Made by a program: the position numbers and the translations under genes. From Vicinamibacteria bacterium (GTDB lineage: Bacteria > Acidobacteriota > Vicinamibacteria > Fen-336), in the NCBI GenBank assembly GCA_035570235.1, contig DATMML010000025.1, positions 1-46,021 of the forward strand: 46,021 nt of DNA. The letters run 5' to 3'. This document shows, piece after piece, positions 26,459 to 35,020 of the stretch (positions are counted from its first letter, which is position 1; every line of letters starts with the position of its first letter). The notes under the pieces were generated by a model. It ran no database searches. It was not told the DNA's origin and saw only the letters and a program-made list of their open reading frames with translations.

Positions 26459-27712
26459 TTAGTGGGCCCCCAGCCACTCGTAGGGCCGAACTTCGTACTC
26501 GTGGACTCCCGGGACGACTTCCGAGATCGCAACGCCTCGGGAGACGTCCCCGTGTTCATCGAATCGTATCGATCCCGTCTTCCCGATGAAGGCCACCCTG
26601 GACAGGGCGTCACGGAGACGCACCCTCGTCACGGCAAGGCCCGAGCGAAGCTGATCATCGGTGAGAGGACCAAGCGCCGAGAGCGCGGCGGCGATGGCCT
26701 GAACCGCGTCGTAGGCCAACGGAGCTCGGCAGCCATCAGCCTCCTCGCCATAGCGGGCACGGTAGGCTTCCAGAAAGGCGGGGAGTGGAAAACAGTGATT
26801 GACGTAGTACGCGGGGGTCGCCGGCCCACCCCTCTTGAAGAGGAGCTGGCTTGACCAGGCGTCGCCTCCCAACAGGGTCGCCCGTATCCCTGACCGCCGG
26901 GCCTGCATGGCCACCAGGGTCGCATCCGTGAAGGACCCCGGTACGAACAAGGCGTCGGCTCCGAAGGCCTCTACCTCTCGCAGCTGACTTCCAAAATCGA
27001 TCTCCAGGGGCAAGTACGAGAACTCCGCCGTCACCCTGGAGGTCTTGGAGTCTTGGAAGTGCTCAATGAAGCTCTTGGCGAGCTTGGCGCTGTAGGTTCG
27101 GCCCACCTCGTACATCACCGCAACCCGAGTCGCGCGCAGACGCTCCTTCACAAACTCGGCCAGCAAGCGACCGAGAACAACATCTGAATTGCAGACCCTG
27201 AACACGAAGCGATGGCTCGCCCCCGTGACGGGGTCCCAGGTGAGGTCTTGAGCCGTCGAAACATTGGAGACCTGAACCAGGCGGTCGGCCTCCGCCACCT
27301 CCGCCATGGCCTTCGACAGCGAGCTGGCATTGGAGCCGACCATCGCCAAGGCCCCCGAACGCGACACCGCGTCTTCCGCCGCGAAGCGGGCATCCAGGAA
27401 ATAGCTGCCCGTTCGGTACTCGAGGAGCTTGAGGCGCCTACCGCGCATCCCGCCCCGGCGGTTAAGGTCGTCCACGGCCATCCTGGCGCCCCTCTGAGAC
27501 TGGATTCCCGACAGCGCAAACCGCCCGAAAGTCGGAAAAATCGACGCGATGGGAAGAGTTCCATCGAAGCGGACATCGGATGGTGCCTCGACCAGAGGTT
27601 GGACGGTGTCTCTGGAATCGAGAGCTTTCGACGGGGGGAGGACGTCCCGAGAACACGAGCTTGCGATCGGAAGGGCCAGGATGAAGGCGATCCTTGGAAG
27701 ATCTCGGGTCAT
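26459..27712 (-). CDS. ABC-type (LivK-like) periplasmic ligand-binding lipoprotein
   Basis: The 417-residue product starts at ATG 27712 with a weak AGGGA about 12 bases upstream. A lipoprotein-type signal ends at ASSC (Cys20). From residue 50 it is a Peripla_BP_6 protein: LPIASIFPTFGRFALSGIQSQRGARMAVDDLNRRGGMRGRRLKLLEYR, then MVGSNASSLSKAMAEVAEADRLVQVSN, RVAVMYEVGRTYSAKLAKSF and the C-terminal lobe (APLAYDAVQAIAAALSAL). This family binds branched-chain amino acids, amides, urea or aromatic acids for ABC import. No permease or ATPase gene accompanies it. The next gene, one base away, is a sensor kinase, so it probably presents a ligand to that kinase. The ligand is unknown. Confidence 0.88.
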   Translation of the reverse strand: MTRDLPRIAFILALPIASSCSRDVLPPSKALDSRDTVQPLVEAPSDVRFDGTLPIASIFPTFGRFALSGIQSQRGARMAVDDLNRRGGMRGRRLKLLEYRTGSYFLDARFAAEDAVSRSGALAMVGSNASSLSKAMAEVAEADRLVQVSNVSTAQDLTWDPVTGASHRFVFRVCNSDVVLGRLLAEFVKERLRATRVAVMYEVGRTYSAKLAKSFIEHFQDSKTSRVTAEFSYLPLEIDFGSQLREVEAFGADALFVPGSFTDATLVAMQARRSGIRATLLGGDAWSSQLLFKRGGPATPAYYVNHCFPLPAFLEAYRARYGEEADGCRAPLAYDAVQAIAAALSALGPLTDDQLRSGLAVTRVRLRDALSRVAFIGKTGSIRFDEHGDVSRGVAISEVVPGVHEYEVRPYEWLGAH

Positions 27713-28113
27713 GGTGCGTCGAGTCCCTGCGTGGAGCGGCTCCGAGCCGCTAGCCTCGCTTCGGCTGATCTCGCCTCGGACAGCCGCCCCAGCCGAACAC
27801 GCGTGCCCCGGGTAGCGCCCTTCTACAATCCTAATCCAAAGCGAGGGGCCTTCTTCCCCAGGTGCCGTTGGAGCATGGCCTAAGCTTCGGGCCGTGACCT
27901 ATCTCTCTGATCCAGAGGGGATTAGGCAGGATCGCCCGGAGCGGCCGCGAGCTTCCCGGCCTCGGCTTGCGACGCTTTTCCTCCTTGCCTGACAGGTCGC
28001 GGGGAGTTAGCGTGTGCTTGGCCCTGAGGGAGCGAGCCATGTAGTCAGCCGGCCATTCTCTTTCTCGTCGCTCGCGTTCGGGTACTTTGGCTTTGTAGCA
28101 ATAAGGAGGTCCC
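27713..28113. other. Divergent intergenic region, no gene recognised
   Basis: This stretch of 401 bases lies between the binding-protein gene (minus) and the membrane-protein gene (plus). It must contain both promoters. Open frames crossing it lack RBS and protein character. An AAGGAGG site at 28103-28109 belongs to the plus-strand gene. Confidence 0.4.
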
Positions 28114-28770
28114 GTGGCCAACGAAGTCCAGATCAAGAAGCTGATCCTTGTCCCCTCCGTGATCACGCTCGCCGTTACCTTGCTCCGCCTGGCCGGAGAA
28201 CTGATGCACTGGTCACCGACCCTGTTCAACACGCAGGCGGGGGGCGGGGGAGCCATTGTCGGCATCGCCTGGCTGGTGCTGGTCTTTGGGGCTTACTTCG
28301 GGTGGAAACTGGCGAACGCGGGTCAGGGCCCGGCTGCGGTGGGGCCGGCCATCCTCTATTCCATCGTCGGCTTCGCCCTCGTGCCAGCCCTGGGTTTCGG
28401 GGCGGTCAAGCTCGGCCTGCCCGCGCAGGGGTTCGCGGCTTTCGGAACCTTCCTCGTTCTTTCCCTTATAGGTGCGGTCGTGGCCTACCGCGCTTGGCCG
28501 GCTCTGGGGCAGACCCTACTGGCCTACGGCCTGGCGGCCCGCATTCCCGTGACGATCGTCATGCTCTTCGCCATCCTTGGAAACTGGGGAACCCACTACG
28601 ACGTGTCCCCGCCGGATCTCCGCGACATGAACCCCATCGCCAAGTGGTTCCTCATCGGAGTCCTGCCCCAGCTCACGATCTGGATCTGGTTCACGATCGC
28701 AGGGGGGGCTGTCTTGGGGACGCTCGCGGTGGCCGTGACCGGCCGCGGGCGCCGTCCGGCCACGGCCTAG
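28114..28770 (+). CDS. Hypothetical polytopic membrane protein
   Basis: The 218-residue product starts at GTG 28114 behind a consensus AAGGAGG. It has about six hydrophobic segments (near residues 12-26, 46-64, 78-98, 108-124, 132-155 and 180-208) separated by short loops. A conserved-looking loop, NWGTHYDVSPPDLRDMNPIAKW, may face the periplasm. The N-terminal ~10 residues are charged (VQIKKL). I recognise no family or transporter signature. It is convergent with the exported protein at 28842 and has no same-strand partner. Confidence 0.7.
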   Translation: MANEVQIKKLILVPSVITLAVTLLRLAGELMHWSPTLFNTQAGGGGAIVGIAWLVLVFGAYFGWKLANAGQGPAAVGPAILYSIVGFALVPALGFGAVKLGLPAQGFAAFGTFLVLSLIGAVVAYRAWPALGQTLLAYGLAARIPVTIVMLFAILGNWGTHYDVSPPDLRDMNPIAKWFLIGVLPQLTIWIWFTIAGGAVLGTLAVAVTGRGRRPATA

Positions 28771-28808
28771 ACCCTGTACCGCCGCGGTGACCCAGATGCG
28801 GCAGGGTC
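28770..28808. other. Stable hairpin between convergent genes
   Basis: GACCCTG (28770-28776) pairs with CAGGGTC (28802-28808) and CCGC with GCGG inside it, giving an 11-base-pair stem with a two-base bulge. There is no T-run on either side. It may help end both convergent transcripts in a rho-dependent or non-canonical way. Confidence 0.35.
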
Positions 28809-28841
28809 CCAAGGCGCGCCGAGAGGAGGAGTTCTTCTCAG

Positions 28842-29912
28842 CTAGCTTCCGTTGCCGGCCCTCGCGAAGTCTCCTTCCATTCCGGTCTTCAGACGCTGGA
28901 GGTCGGCTGCCATCTGGTCGCGGAGCTTCGCGATCACCTTGCCGCGGATGTTGAGGAGGCCCCCGCTAGGCAGGTCGTCGAAGAGGCAGCGACGCAGCAG
29001 AAGCAGGTAGGTTTTCGCCGGGTGGACTCCCTTGTCGGCCACCAATATCAGGACCTCGAGCCCTCCTTCGAAATAGTGGTCCGCGTATATCTGCTTCGCG
29101 CCGACGACGGTCAGCTCGGGGGTCTCCGGCGGCGTGTACACCACGAGGTGCGTGATGCTCACGATCGGCTTCAGCCCTTGCATCTGATCGGTCGACCAGA
29201 ACAGGATCTCGGTGATGCCGGGTGGTTTGGCACTCGGACACTGCTTTAGGTACTCGTGGAAGGCGGGGACGTAGTCGTACAAGTAAGGGGATTCCGCGAG
29301 CAGGCTGGCAAACGCCTCGCTCGCGGAGACCTCTCCAGTGTCGTTATAAACGACCATCGCCGCGTTGCCCAGGGTCCGATAGGAGGTGACGTAGTCGAGC
29401 ATGCCCTGGCGCGCCATCCTCGAGAGCTGATCTTCTGCGCCCGGCCGGGACAGATCGATCTCGCGCCGCACACGCGTGATCAGGGATGCCGGAAGTTTCA
29501 CCTGGCAGTCGCGAAGCTTGCAGTGCTTGAGTTCCTGGGCGTCGTCATGACTTACCGCGAACTCCGCCACGTCGGAGGCGGCGGGCGGGTCACTGAAAAT
29601 CCCGAGCCGCGTGCGTCCGGGAGCGCGCAGCGACGTCGGAAAATCCACCAGCCGCTTCACGCAAAAGGTCTTGGGCGCGTCTACGCGCGCCAGCCCGAAA
29701 AGGGCAACCTCGCGCTTGTTCGGCGCGTCGAGCACCTTCACCACACCGTGTCCGCCTTCCACCGCCGCGAGCTGAGCAGGCTGAAAGGCGATTCGGTTCT
29801 GAAGAAAGTGTGTCAGCTCGGAACGCATCCCCTGCGCGCTTGCTCCCCAGCCGCCGAAAAGGACGAGGCCGGCGAATGGGACCAGAAGACCTCGGGACAC
29901 ACCGTAACGCAT
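28842..29912 (-). CDS. Hypothetical exported protein
   Basis: The 356-residue product starts at ATG 29912 behind GGAGGAGG. A signal peptide is evident (MRYGVSRGLLVPFAGLVLFGGWGASAQG, probable cleavage at ASA-QG). The mature part has no membrane segment. It contains a Cys pair (KHCKLRDCQVKL, near residue 130), FCVKRL near residue 83 and a C-terminal CLFDDLPSGG. The rest is alpha/beta with features such as YRTLGNAAMVVYNDTGEV and ITHLVVYTPPETPELTVVGAKQIYADHYFEGGLEVLILV. I recognise no known domain; similar proteins are annotated as hypothetical in soil bacteria. It probably acts in the periplasm. Confidence 0.75.
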   Translation of the reverse strand: MRYGVSRGLLVPFAGLVLFGGWGASAQGMRSELTHFLQNRIAFQPAQLAAVEGGHGVVKVLDAPNKREVALFGLARVDAPKTFCVKRLVDFPTSLRAPGRTRLGIFSDPPAASDVAEFAVSHDDAQELKHCKLRDCQVKLPASLITRVRREIDLSRPGAEDQLSRMARQGMLDYVTSYRTLGNAAMVVYNDTGEVSASEAFASLLAESPYLYDYVPAFHEYLKQCPSAKPPGITEILFWSTDQMQGLKPIVSITHLVVYTPPETPELTVVGAKQIYADHYFEGGLEVLILVADKGVHPAKTYLLLLRRCLFDDLPSGGLLNIRGKVIAKLRDQMAADLQRLKTGMEGDFARAGNGS

Positions 29913-30254
29913 CGAATGGCCTCCTCCGGGAGGGCGGTTGCGCTCTCCGCGGTGCCGCTAGGGCCCCATGATAGAGCCGTCAGCCATGGTACGGGAAACG
30001 CCTATCGCTCTGAGTCCACCTCGCCCGCCCTCGGGGGTGAGGGCGGGGCACAGGGTACGGCGGGCCTCGCTTACGAGGTCAAGTTCCGGCTGTGGGGGCG
30101 ACTGCGCGCCGGTCCGTACCCCTGCCGCCGTTGGCGAGAGTGCTGCCTCGGGTACAATCGCAACTAGGGCTCGGCCCGCTTCCAGTGTGGTAGCCCAAGC
30201 ATGGCCGCGTGCTTTGGCGACGCGAGGCACGGGGTCCGTCGAAGGGAGAGGCCG

Positions 30255-31430
30255 GTGAGCGAGGGGCTGCTGGCGGTGGAGGCCCAAGGGGGCCCGAGAC
30301 AGGGAGCACGCCTGGAATGGCTCCTCGATCGCGGTCGAGAGCTGAATGCCCTCCTTGTCCTGGCTGCGTTGATGACCCTCTCTGTTCCCGGCAGCCTGCC
30401 CGCGGCAGAGAGCCACCCCACGGCGTTTTCCGTCCGGCGAGGCACCAACATCTCCCACTGGCTTTCCCAGAGCAAGCGCCGGGGCGAGGAGCGGCGGCAG
30501 TGGTTCGGTAGCGACGACGTGAAGCGACTCGCCGCGCTTGGCTTCGATCACCTGCGGATACCGGTGGACGAGGAGCAACTCTGGGACGAGCAGGGCCGGC
30601 CGGATGCCGAGAGCTTCGCTCTGCTGGACGGCGCCTTGGACGCGTGTCGCCAAAACGGCCTCCGCGCGATCGTGGACCTCCACATCGTCCGCTCACACCA
30701 TTTCAACGAGAAGGTGAGGCCGCTGTGGACGGAACCAGCGGCCCAAGAGCGGTTTCTCGCCTGCTGGCGGGACCTCTCCTCGCGTCTTCGTACGCGGTCT
30801 GTCAGCGACGTGGCCTACGAGCCGATGAACGAGCCCGTGGCGGACGACCCCGAGCTCTGGAACCGTCTGGTCGGGCGAGTCATCAAGCAGGTTCGCGAGG
30901 CTGAGCCGACGCGCGTCATCGTCGTCGGCTCGAACCGCTGGCAATCCGTGGACACGTTCGCGGACCTGCGCGTCCCGAGCGGCGACCCCAACATCCTTCC
31001 CAGCTTCCATTTCTACACTCCGATGGCCCTCACGCACCGCGGGGCGAGCTGGACGAAGGTCGGCGAGTACAAAGGACCCGTTCGCTACCCCGGCCGCACC
31101 GTGGACGAAGAGAACCTCGCCGGCCTCGCCCCCGACCTCGCGCGTGCTCTCCGCGGCGACACGCGGCCCTTCGACAAGGACGAAATGGAGCGTCGACTGG
31201 CTGGACCTCTGGCCTTGGCTAAGAAGAGCGGCCTCCGGCTCTACTGCGGGGAGTGGGGCTGCCTGCCCTCCGTCCCGCGGTCGGACCGGCTCCGATGGTA
31301 CGCCGACCTCCGAGCGGTTCTGGAAGGCCACGACATCGGCTGGGCGACCTGGGACTACAAGGGTGGCTTCGGGATCGTGGACAAGGACGGGCTCGAGGAC
31401 AGAGGTCTGATCGACACCCTCCTCAAGTGA
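30255..31430 (+). CDS. Glycoside hydrolase family 5 (cellulase-like) protein
   Basis: The product is 391 residues from GTG 30255, preferred because GGGAGAGG precedes it; ATG 30201 is an in-frame alternative without RBS. A membrane or signal segment lies at about 32-48 (LLVLAALMTLSVPGSLPAA). The mature protein is a GH5 TIM barrel: RRGTNISHWLS, GFDHLRIPVDE (conserved Arg), IVDLHI...H, the acid/base Glu193 in YEPMNEP, SFHFYTP, and the nucleophile Glu333 in LYCGEWGC, then WATWDYKGGFGI. Both catalytic Glu are in place. Family members hydrolyse beta-1,4-glucans, mannans or related glycans outside the cytoplasm. The exact substrate cannot be fixed. Neighbours give no polysaccharide locus. Confidence 0.88.
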   Translation: MSEGLLAVEAQGGPRQGARLEWLLDRGRELNALLVLAALMTLSVPGSLPAAESHPTAFSVRRGTNISHWLSQSKRRGEERRQWFGSDDVKRLAALGFDHLRIPVDEEQLWDEQGRPDAESFALLDGALDACRQNGLRAIVDLHIVRSHHFNEKVRPLWTEPAAQERFLACWRDLSSRLRTRSVSDVAYEPMNEPVADDPELWNRLVGRVIKQVREAEPTRVIVVGSNRWQSVDTFADLRVPSGDPNILPSFHFYTPMALTHRGASWTKVGEYKGPVRYPGRTVDEENLAGLAPDLARALRGDTRPFDKDEMERRLAGPLALAKKSGLRLYCGEWGCLPSVPRSDRLRWYADLRAVLEGHDIGWATWDYKGGFGIVDKDGLEDRGLIDTLLK

Positions 31431-31526
31431 GGCTTGAGGTGGTGCTCAGCAGATGGTCCCGACCGCAGCGGTCGAGAGTGAACGCCGCGGTGAACAAGAA
31501 GATGGTGTGTGTTAGCCTCCGTGGCC

Positions 31527-32873
31527 ATGGCTGTGAATCTCAGAGCGGCTTTCCTCATTGCCCTGGCGATCTTCACACTCGCCCTCAAGCCCGGTGAAAG
31601 CGCCGACCGCAAGCCCACCCTGGCTCTAGTCGGCGGGCAGGTCATCGACGGCTACGAGGGCCCACCCATCCACAAAGGCACGGTACTGATCGCGGGCGAC
31701 CACATTCTCGCCGTGGGGCCGCAGAGCGAGGTGCCGGTCCCAGCCGGCACGCCCGTGATCGATACCGACGGGATGAGTGTGCTACCCGGCCTGATGGATA
31801 TGCACGTCCACCTGATGATCGTGGGCCACGCCGACTACGAGCACTGGGACAAGACCTACATGTCAAGGTTCCGTGACCTGATCATGCCCATCGCGGCCAA
31901 ACAACTTCTTATGAGTGGTGTGACCACCGCCCGGGAGTTGGGAGCACCGCTCGAAGATATCCTGGACGTGAAAGCCCGGATCGAGAAGGGCGATATCCCC
32001 GGCCCACGCCTCTACGTGGCCGGTCCATTCATCCAGCGGGCGCCGTATGCCGAGTACGAGAAAACCTTCCGCTGGGGAGTGAACGGTGCCGACGATGCCC
32101 GGGCCAAGGTTCAGAAGCTCGTGGACGCCGGGGTGGACGTCATCAAGCTCATTGACCAGGACCAGCTCACGGACGACGAGGTGGCGGCCGTCGTGGAGAC
32201 GGCGCACAAGGGAGGCAAGCCGGTCGTGGCTCACGCCCACCGCGAAGAGGAGATCCGCATGGGGCTCCGCCACGGCGTCGACTGCTTCGAGCACACCGGT
32301 CTGGCCACGGAGCCTGGATACCCCGAGGACATCCTCGCCGCAATCCGGAAGCGCAACAACACCCTCTACTGGTGCCCGACGATCGAGGGCCTGTTCCTCG
32401 CCGACTACACGGCGCGGACCTTCCCCGAGCGGCTCGACGACCCGGCGTGGCAGAGGGATCTACCGAAAGAGATCGCGGCGGACATTCGCCGCTCACTGCA
32501 AAATCCGACCTCCCTCGACTACTTCACCCTGACCTTTCGCCGCCTGCCCACCCTCGCCAACAAGTTCCGCCAACTCCGGGAGGCCGGGGTCACCCTCCTC
32601 GTGGGGACCGACAGCGGCATACCCGCGAACTTCCACACCGACTCTACCTGGCGTGAGCTGTATACCTGGGTCCAGCTGGGGATGACGCCCATGCAGGCCA
32701 TCGCGGGCGCGACGCGCTGGCCGGCGCGGTTCCTGAAGAAGGAGAAGGAACTGGGCACACTGGCCGCTGGCCGGTTTGCCGACGTGATTGCGGTACGAGG
32801 AGACGTGCTCACGCACGTCGACCTTCTGCAGAGAGTGGATGTCGTGGTCAAGAATGGAGTGAGGGTTAAGTGA
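31527..32873 (+). CDS. Exported metal-dependent amidohydrolase (imidazolonepropionase/prolidase-like)
   Basis: The product is 448 residues from ATG 31527 with a signal peptide (NLRAAFLIALAIFTLALKPGESA). No good RBS is visible. It is an amidohydrolase-superfamily TIM barrel with flanking beta-sandwich. Metal ligands visible are HVH (His93, His95), a Lys in VDVIKLID that may be carboxylated, VVAHAH, CFEHTG and the catalytic Asp in VGTDSGIP. The order and spacing match the Pro-Xaa dipeptidase/imidazolonepropionase-like group. Members of that group hydrolyse dipeptides, lactams or related cyclic amides. As an exported protein it probably acts on peptides or amides in the periplasm. It follows GH5 by 96 bases on the same strand. 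Confidence 0.88.
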   Translation: MAVNLRAAFLIALAIFTLALKPGESADRKPTLALVGGQVIDGYEGPPIHKGTVLIAGDHILAVGPQSEVPVPAGTPVIDTDGMSVLPGLMDMHVHLMIVGHADYEHWDKTYMSRFRDLIMPIAAKQLLMSGVTTARELGAPLEDILDVKARIEKGDIPGPRLYVAGPFIQRAPYAEYEKTFRWGVNGADDARAKVQKLVDAGVDVIKLIDQDQLTDDEVAAVVETAHKGGKPVVAHAHREEEIRMGLRHGVDCFEHTGLATEPGYPEDILAAIRKRNNTLYWCPTIEGLFLADYTARTFPERLDDPAWQRDLPKEIAADIRRSLQNPTSLDYFTLTFRRLPTLANKFRQLREAGVTLLVGTDSGIPANFHTDSTWRELYTWVQLGMTPMQAIAGATRWPARFLKKEKELGTLAAGRFADVIAVRGDVLTHVDLLQRVDVVVKNGVRVK

Positions 32874-32876
32874 ATT

Positions 32877-32896
32877 CCGCGGCCTCCGCGCCGCGG
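32877..32896 (+). terminator. GC-rich hairpin after amidohydrolase gene (terminator-like, no T-run)
   Basis: CCGCGGC (32877-32883) and GCCGCGG (32890-32896) form a seven-base all-GC stem with a six-base loop, starting three bases after the stop codon. The absence of a T-run makes it non-canonical. Confidence 0.35.
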
Positions 32897-33031
32897 GGCA
32901 GTGCTCATGAAGGGGCTGTTGGCCTCTTGGTGGGCAGCTTAGGCGCCGGAGACGCTGAGCCTCGGCGGTACCCTCGAAGGGGGCCCCCGGTATCGTTGTC
33001 TCGGTGACGGACGGCAGTCCGGTTGAACTCC

Positions 33032-33331
33032 ATGACGAGAGAGTTGGCGGCAGCGATCGTCACCTGGCTGGGGGGCTTCCTCATCCTTTCCCTGATCGTT
33101 GCTCTCAAGCGCCGGGCCCGTCGCCATGGTGGGGCGGCAAGAGCCGGGGTTGTGGGAGCTATCTATGAGTGGCAGAACCAGGACAAACAGAGAGCCCTTG
33201 ACGTCATCGTTGAAGGCAGGGCTGCGGAAACGCGACCCGAGTATGCGGAGGGCAACCTGCCGGAGTTGGAATCGCCGAAAGGCAAGAAATCTAACGCCTC
33301 GCCCACCCCCAAGGAACCGTCTGAACCGTGA
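33032..33331 (+). CDS. Small single-pass membrane protein of unknown function
   Basis: The product is 99 residues from ATG 33032; an in-frame TTG at 33023 is possible. One membrane helix (about residues 5-25, AAAIVTWLGGFLILSLIVAL) is followed by a basic stop-transfer patch (KRRARRH). A cytoplasmic domain then contains GVVGAIYEWQNQDKQRALDVIVEGRAAETRPEYAEGNLPEL. The tail is Lys/Ser/Pro-rich. The IYEWQNQDKQRALDVIVE helix suggests a conserved small family, but I cannot name it. It precedes the MetE-like gene by 190 bases. Confidence 0.6.
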   Translation: MTRELAAAIVTWLGGFLILSLIVALKRRARRHGGAARAGVVGAIYEWQNQDKQRALDVIVEGRAAETRPEYAEGNLPELESPKGKKSNASPTPKEPSEP

Positions 33332-33523
33332 GGGAGGAGAATCAACGGTGGGATGGGGAAACACCAACAAGGGGCCGTTCAGGGCAACGATGGCCTGCCG
33401 GGCAAGCCAGTGCCGCGTTCGGATAGCATCAGGGGTCGAAGGCGCGAGCTGGATCAGCGTCCACGAACCGCCTTCCCTCGTGTCGGTTGAAGCAATGGCG
33501 CGGAGCCCTCTCCCACGCCCGCC

Positions 33524-34636
33524 ATGCTAAGCGCACACACCGATGTCGTCGGTAGCCTGCTTCGTCCGCCGGAGTTGCTTGCCGCTCAGGAGCAATTGGC
33601 GGGCGGGGCGCTCACCCCGGGCGCTTTCAAAGCGATCGAGGACCGGGCGGTGGACGAGGCGGTCGCCCTCCAGGAGCAGGCCGGCCTTGGAATCGTCACC
33701 GACGGCGAGATGCGCCGACAGTCCTTTCAGAGCCAGATGACAGCGGCCGTAGAAGGGTTCGGGGAGCATACCCTCGATGCATTTCTCTGGGGAAGCTGGC
33801 GTGGAGGACGGGAAGCGGGGGATCGGAGTCAGCCCCGGCCCTTGAACCTGGGGGTGGTGTCGAAACTCCAGCGCAAGAGGCATCTTGCCGCGGAGGAGTT
33901 CACGTACCTGCGGGCCCGGACCCGGCTCACCGCGAAAGTCACGCTCCCAAGCCCGAGCCTGTGGGTGAACTTCTGGTCAGCCAAGAGCTCTCCCCAGGCG
34001 TATCCAACGCTCGAATCCTTCCTCGCGGACGTGGTCCGGATCCTTTGCGAGGAAGTGGAGGAGCTGACCCGCCTGGGGGCGAAATACATCCAGATCGATG
34101 CCCCGCACTACGGTCTGCTCATCGATCCCCGGACTCGGGCCTTCTACGAGAAACAGGCGGGAGGGATGGCGTTGTGGCTGGAGAAGGCAATCGAGGCGGA
34201 CAACGCGGTGATCGCCGCCGCCCCATCGGACACCACCTTCGGCCTTCACGTCTGCCGCGGCAACCAGGGGAGCCGCTGGCTCGCCGAAGGCGGTTATGAG
34301 CCGGTGGCGGCCACGCTATTTCCCAAGACCCGTGCCCACAGGCTGCTTCTCGAGTACGACGATGCCCGCTCCGGCTCCTTTGAGCCCCTCCGCCACGTGC
34401 CCGAAGACAAGGTGGTGGTCCTCGGGCTCGTCACCACGAAGACGCCGCGCCTGGAAAGCCGTGAGGCGCTTAAGGGCCGGATCCAGGAGGCAAGCCGATA
34501 TGTTTCCCTCGAGCGTTTGGCTTTGAGCCCGCAGTGTGGGTTTGCCTCCTCGATCGTCGGCAACCGCCTCTCCGTCGACGACGAGAGGCGCAAGCTTCGA
34601 CTACTCACAGATCTGGGCCGTGAGATTTGGAGGTGA
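33524..34636 (+). CDS. Cobalamin-independent methionine synthase (MetE C-terminal)-like protein
   Basis: This 370-residue protein equals the catalytic half of MetE, without the N-terminal domain, as in archaeal and short bacterial forms. Visible hallmarks are VGSLLRP at the start, GIVTDGEMRRQSF, IQIDAPHYG, the zinc motif LHVCRGN (His and Cys), DKVVVLGLVTTKTPRLES, and the last zinc Cys in LSPQCGFAS. These shape a zinc site that activates a thiol for methyl transfer. Short forms may use a corrinoid or other methyl donor, or act in catabolism rather than methionine synthesis. The start ATG 33524 has no strong RBS. No folate or corrinoid gene lies nearby. Confidence 0.85.
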   Translation: MLSAHTDVVGSLLRPPELLAAQEQLAGGALTPGAFKAIEDRAVDEAVALQEQAGLGIVTDGEMRRQSFQSQMTAAVEGFGEHTLDAFLWGSWRGGREAGDRSQPRPLNLGVVSKLQRKRHLAAEEFTYLRARTRLTAKVTLPSPSLWVNFWSAKSSPQAYPTLESFLADVVRILCEEVEELTRLGAKYIQIDAPHYGLLIDPRTRAFYEKQAGGMALWLEKAIEADNAVIAAAPSDTTFGLHVCRGNQGSRWLAEGGYEPVAATLFPKTRAHRLLLEYDDARSGSFEPLRHVPEDKVVVLGLVTTKTPRLESREALKGRIQEASRYVSLERLALSPQCGFASSIVGNRLSVDDERRKLRLLTDLGREIWR

Positions 34637-34911
34637 CCGATCATCGAGGCGGAGGCGCGTTGTTCCCCGCCGCTACATAAGTGGAGGTCGCTAGGGAGCC
34701 AGCTTCTAGCCATCCCGCTGACTCAGAGGAGCTTGCGACCTGCAAGCTCCGTGATCGCGTCCACGGTTCTGCGGCAGAGCACCTCGGCCGCCCGCTCTCG
34801 AGCGTCCTTAAGGCCGCGCAGATGGACAAGCAGGGATTTCCAGCCGTATGTCCGTCAACTAGTTGTCGAGGGTGCCATTCATCGATATGGATTAGGCATC
34901 GTGGTAAGGCG

Positions 34912-34939
34912 TCGACTTTAGAAAGCGCTTTGCTATGAT
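34912..34939 (+). promoter_or_regulatory. Candidate sigma-70-type promoter of the S9 peptidase gene
   Basis: TCGACT (34912-34917) and TATGAT (34934-34939) are 16 bases apart in a locally A/T-rich patch. The -10 matches consensus at five of six positions, the -35 at four. Transcription would start near 34946, giving a leader of about 75 bases. Confidence 0.45.
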
Positions 34940-34953
34940 TTCCATCGTTCACC

Positions 34954-34979
34954 CAACCCCGGCGGAAGGGGTGGGGTTG
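34954..34979 (+). promoter_or_regulatory. Leader hairpin CAACCCC/GGGGTTG before the S9 peptidase gene
   Basis: A seven-base perfect stem with a 12-base purine-rich loop lies between the candidate promoter and the start codon. There is no T-run, so it is not a plain attenuator. It may affect mRNA stability or bind a regulator. Confidence 0.3.
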
Positions 34980-35020
34980 CCCTTATCAACTCTTCTGTTC
35001 GCACGCCCTAGGAGGCCGCG

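Larger units (their letters stand above)
34637..35020. other. Intergenic region with candidate promoter and leader of the S9 peptidase gene
   Basis: Of these 384 bases, the first 270 show no credible gene: short open frames on both strands have no RBS and atypical composition. The last 110 bases hold a promoter-like sequence and a leader hairpin, listed separately, and end in an AGGAGG site. Confidence 0.45.

Noticed and set aside
34681-34952. Overlapping short open frames on both strands before the S9 peptidase gene
   Set aside because: They lack RBS, have mixed composition with many Ser/Arg/Cys and match no family I know.
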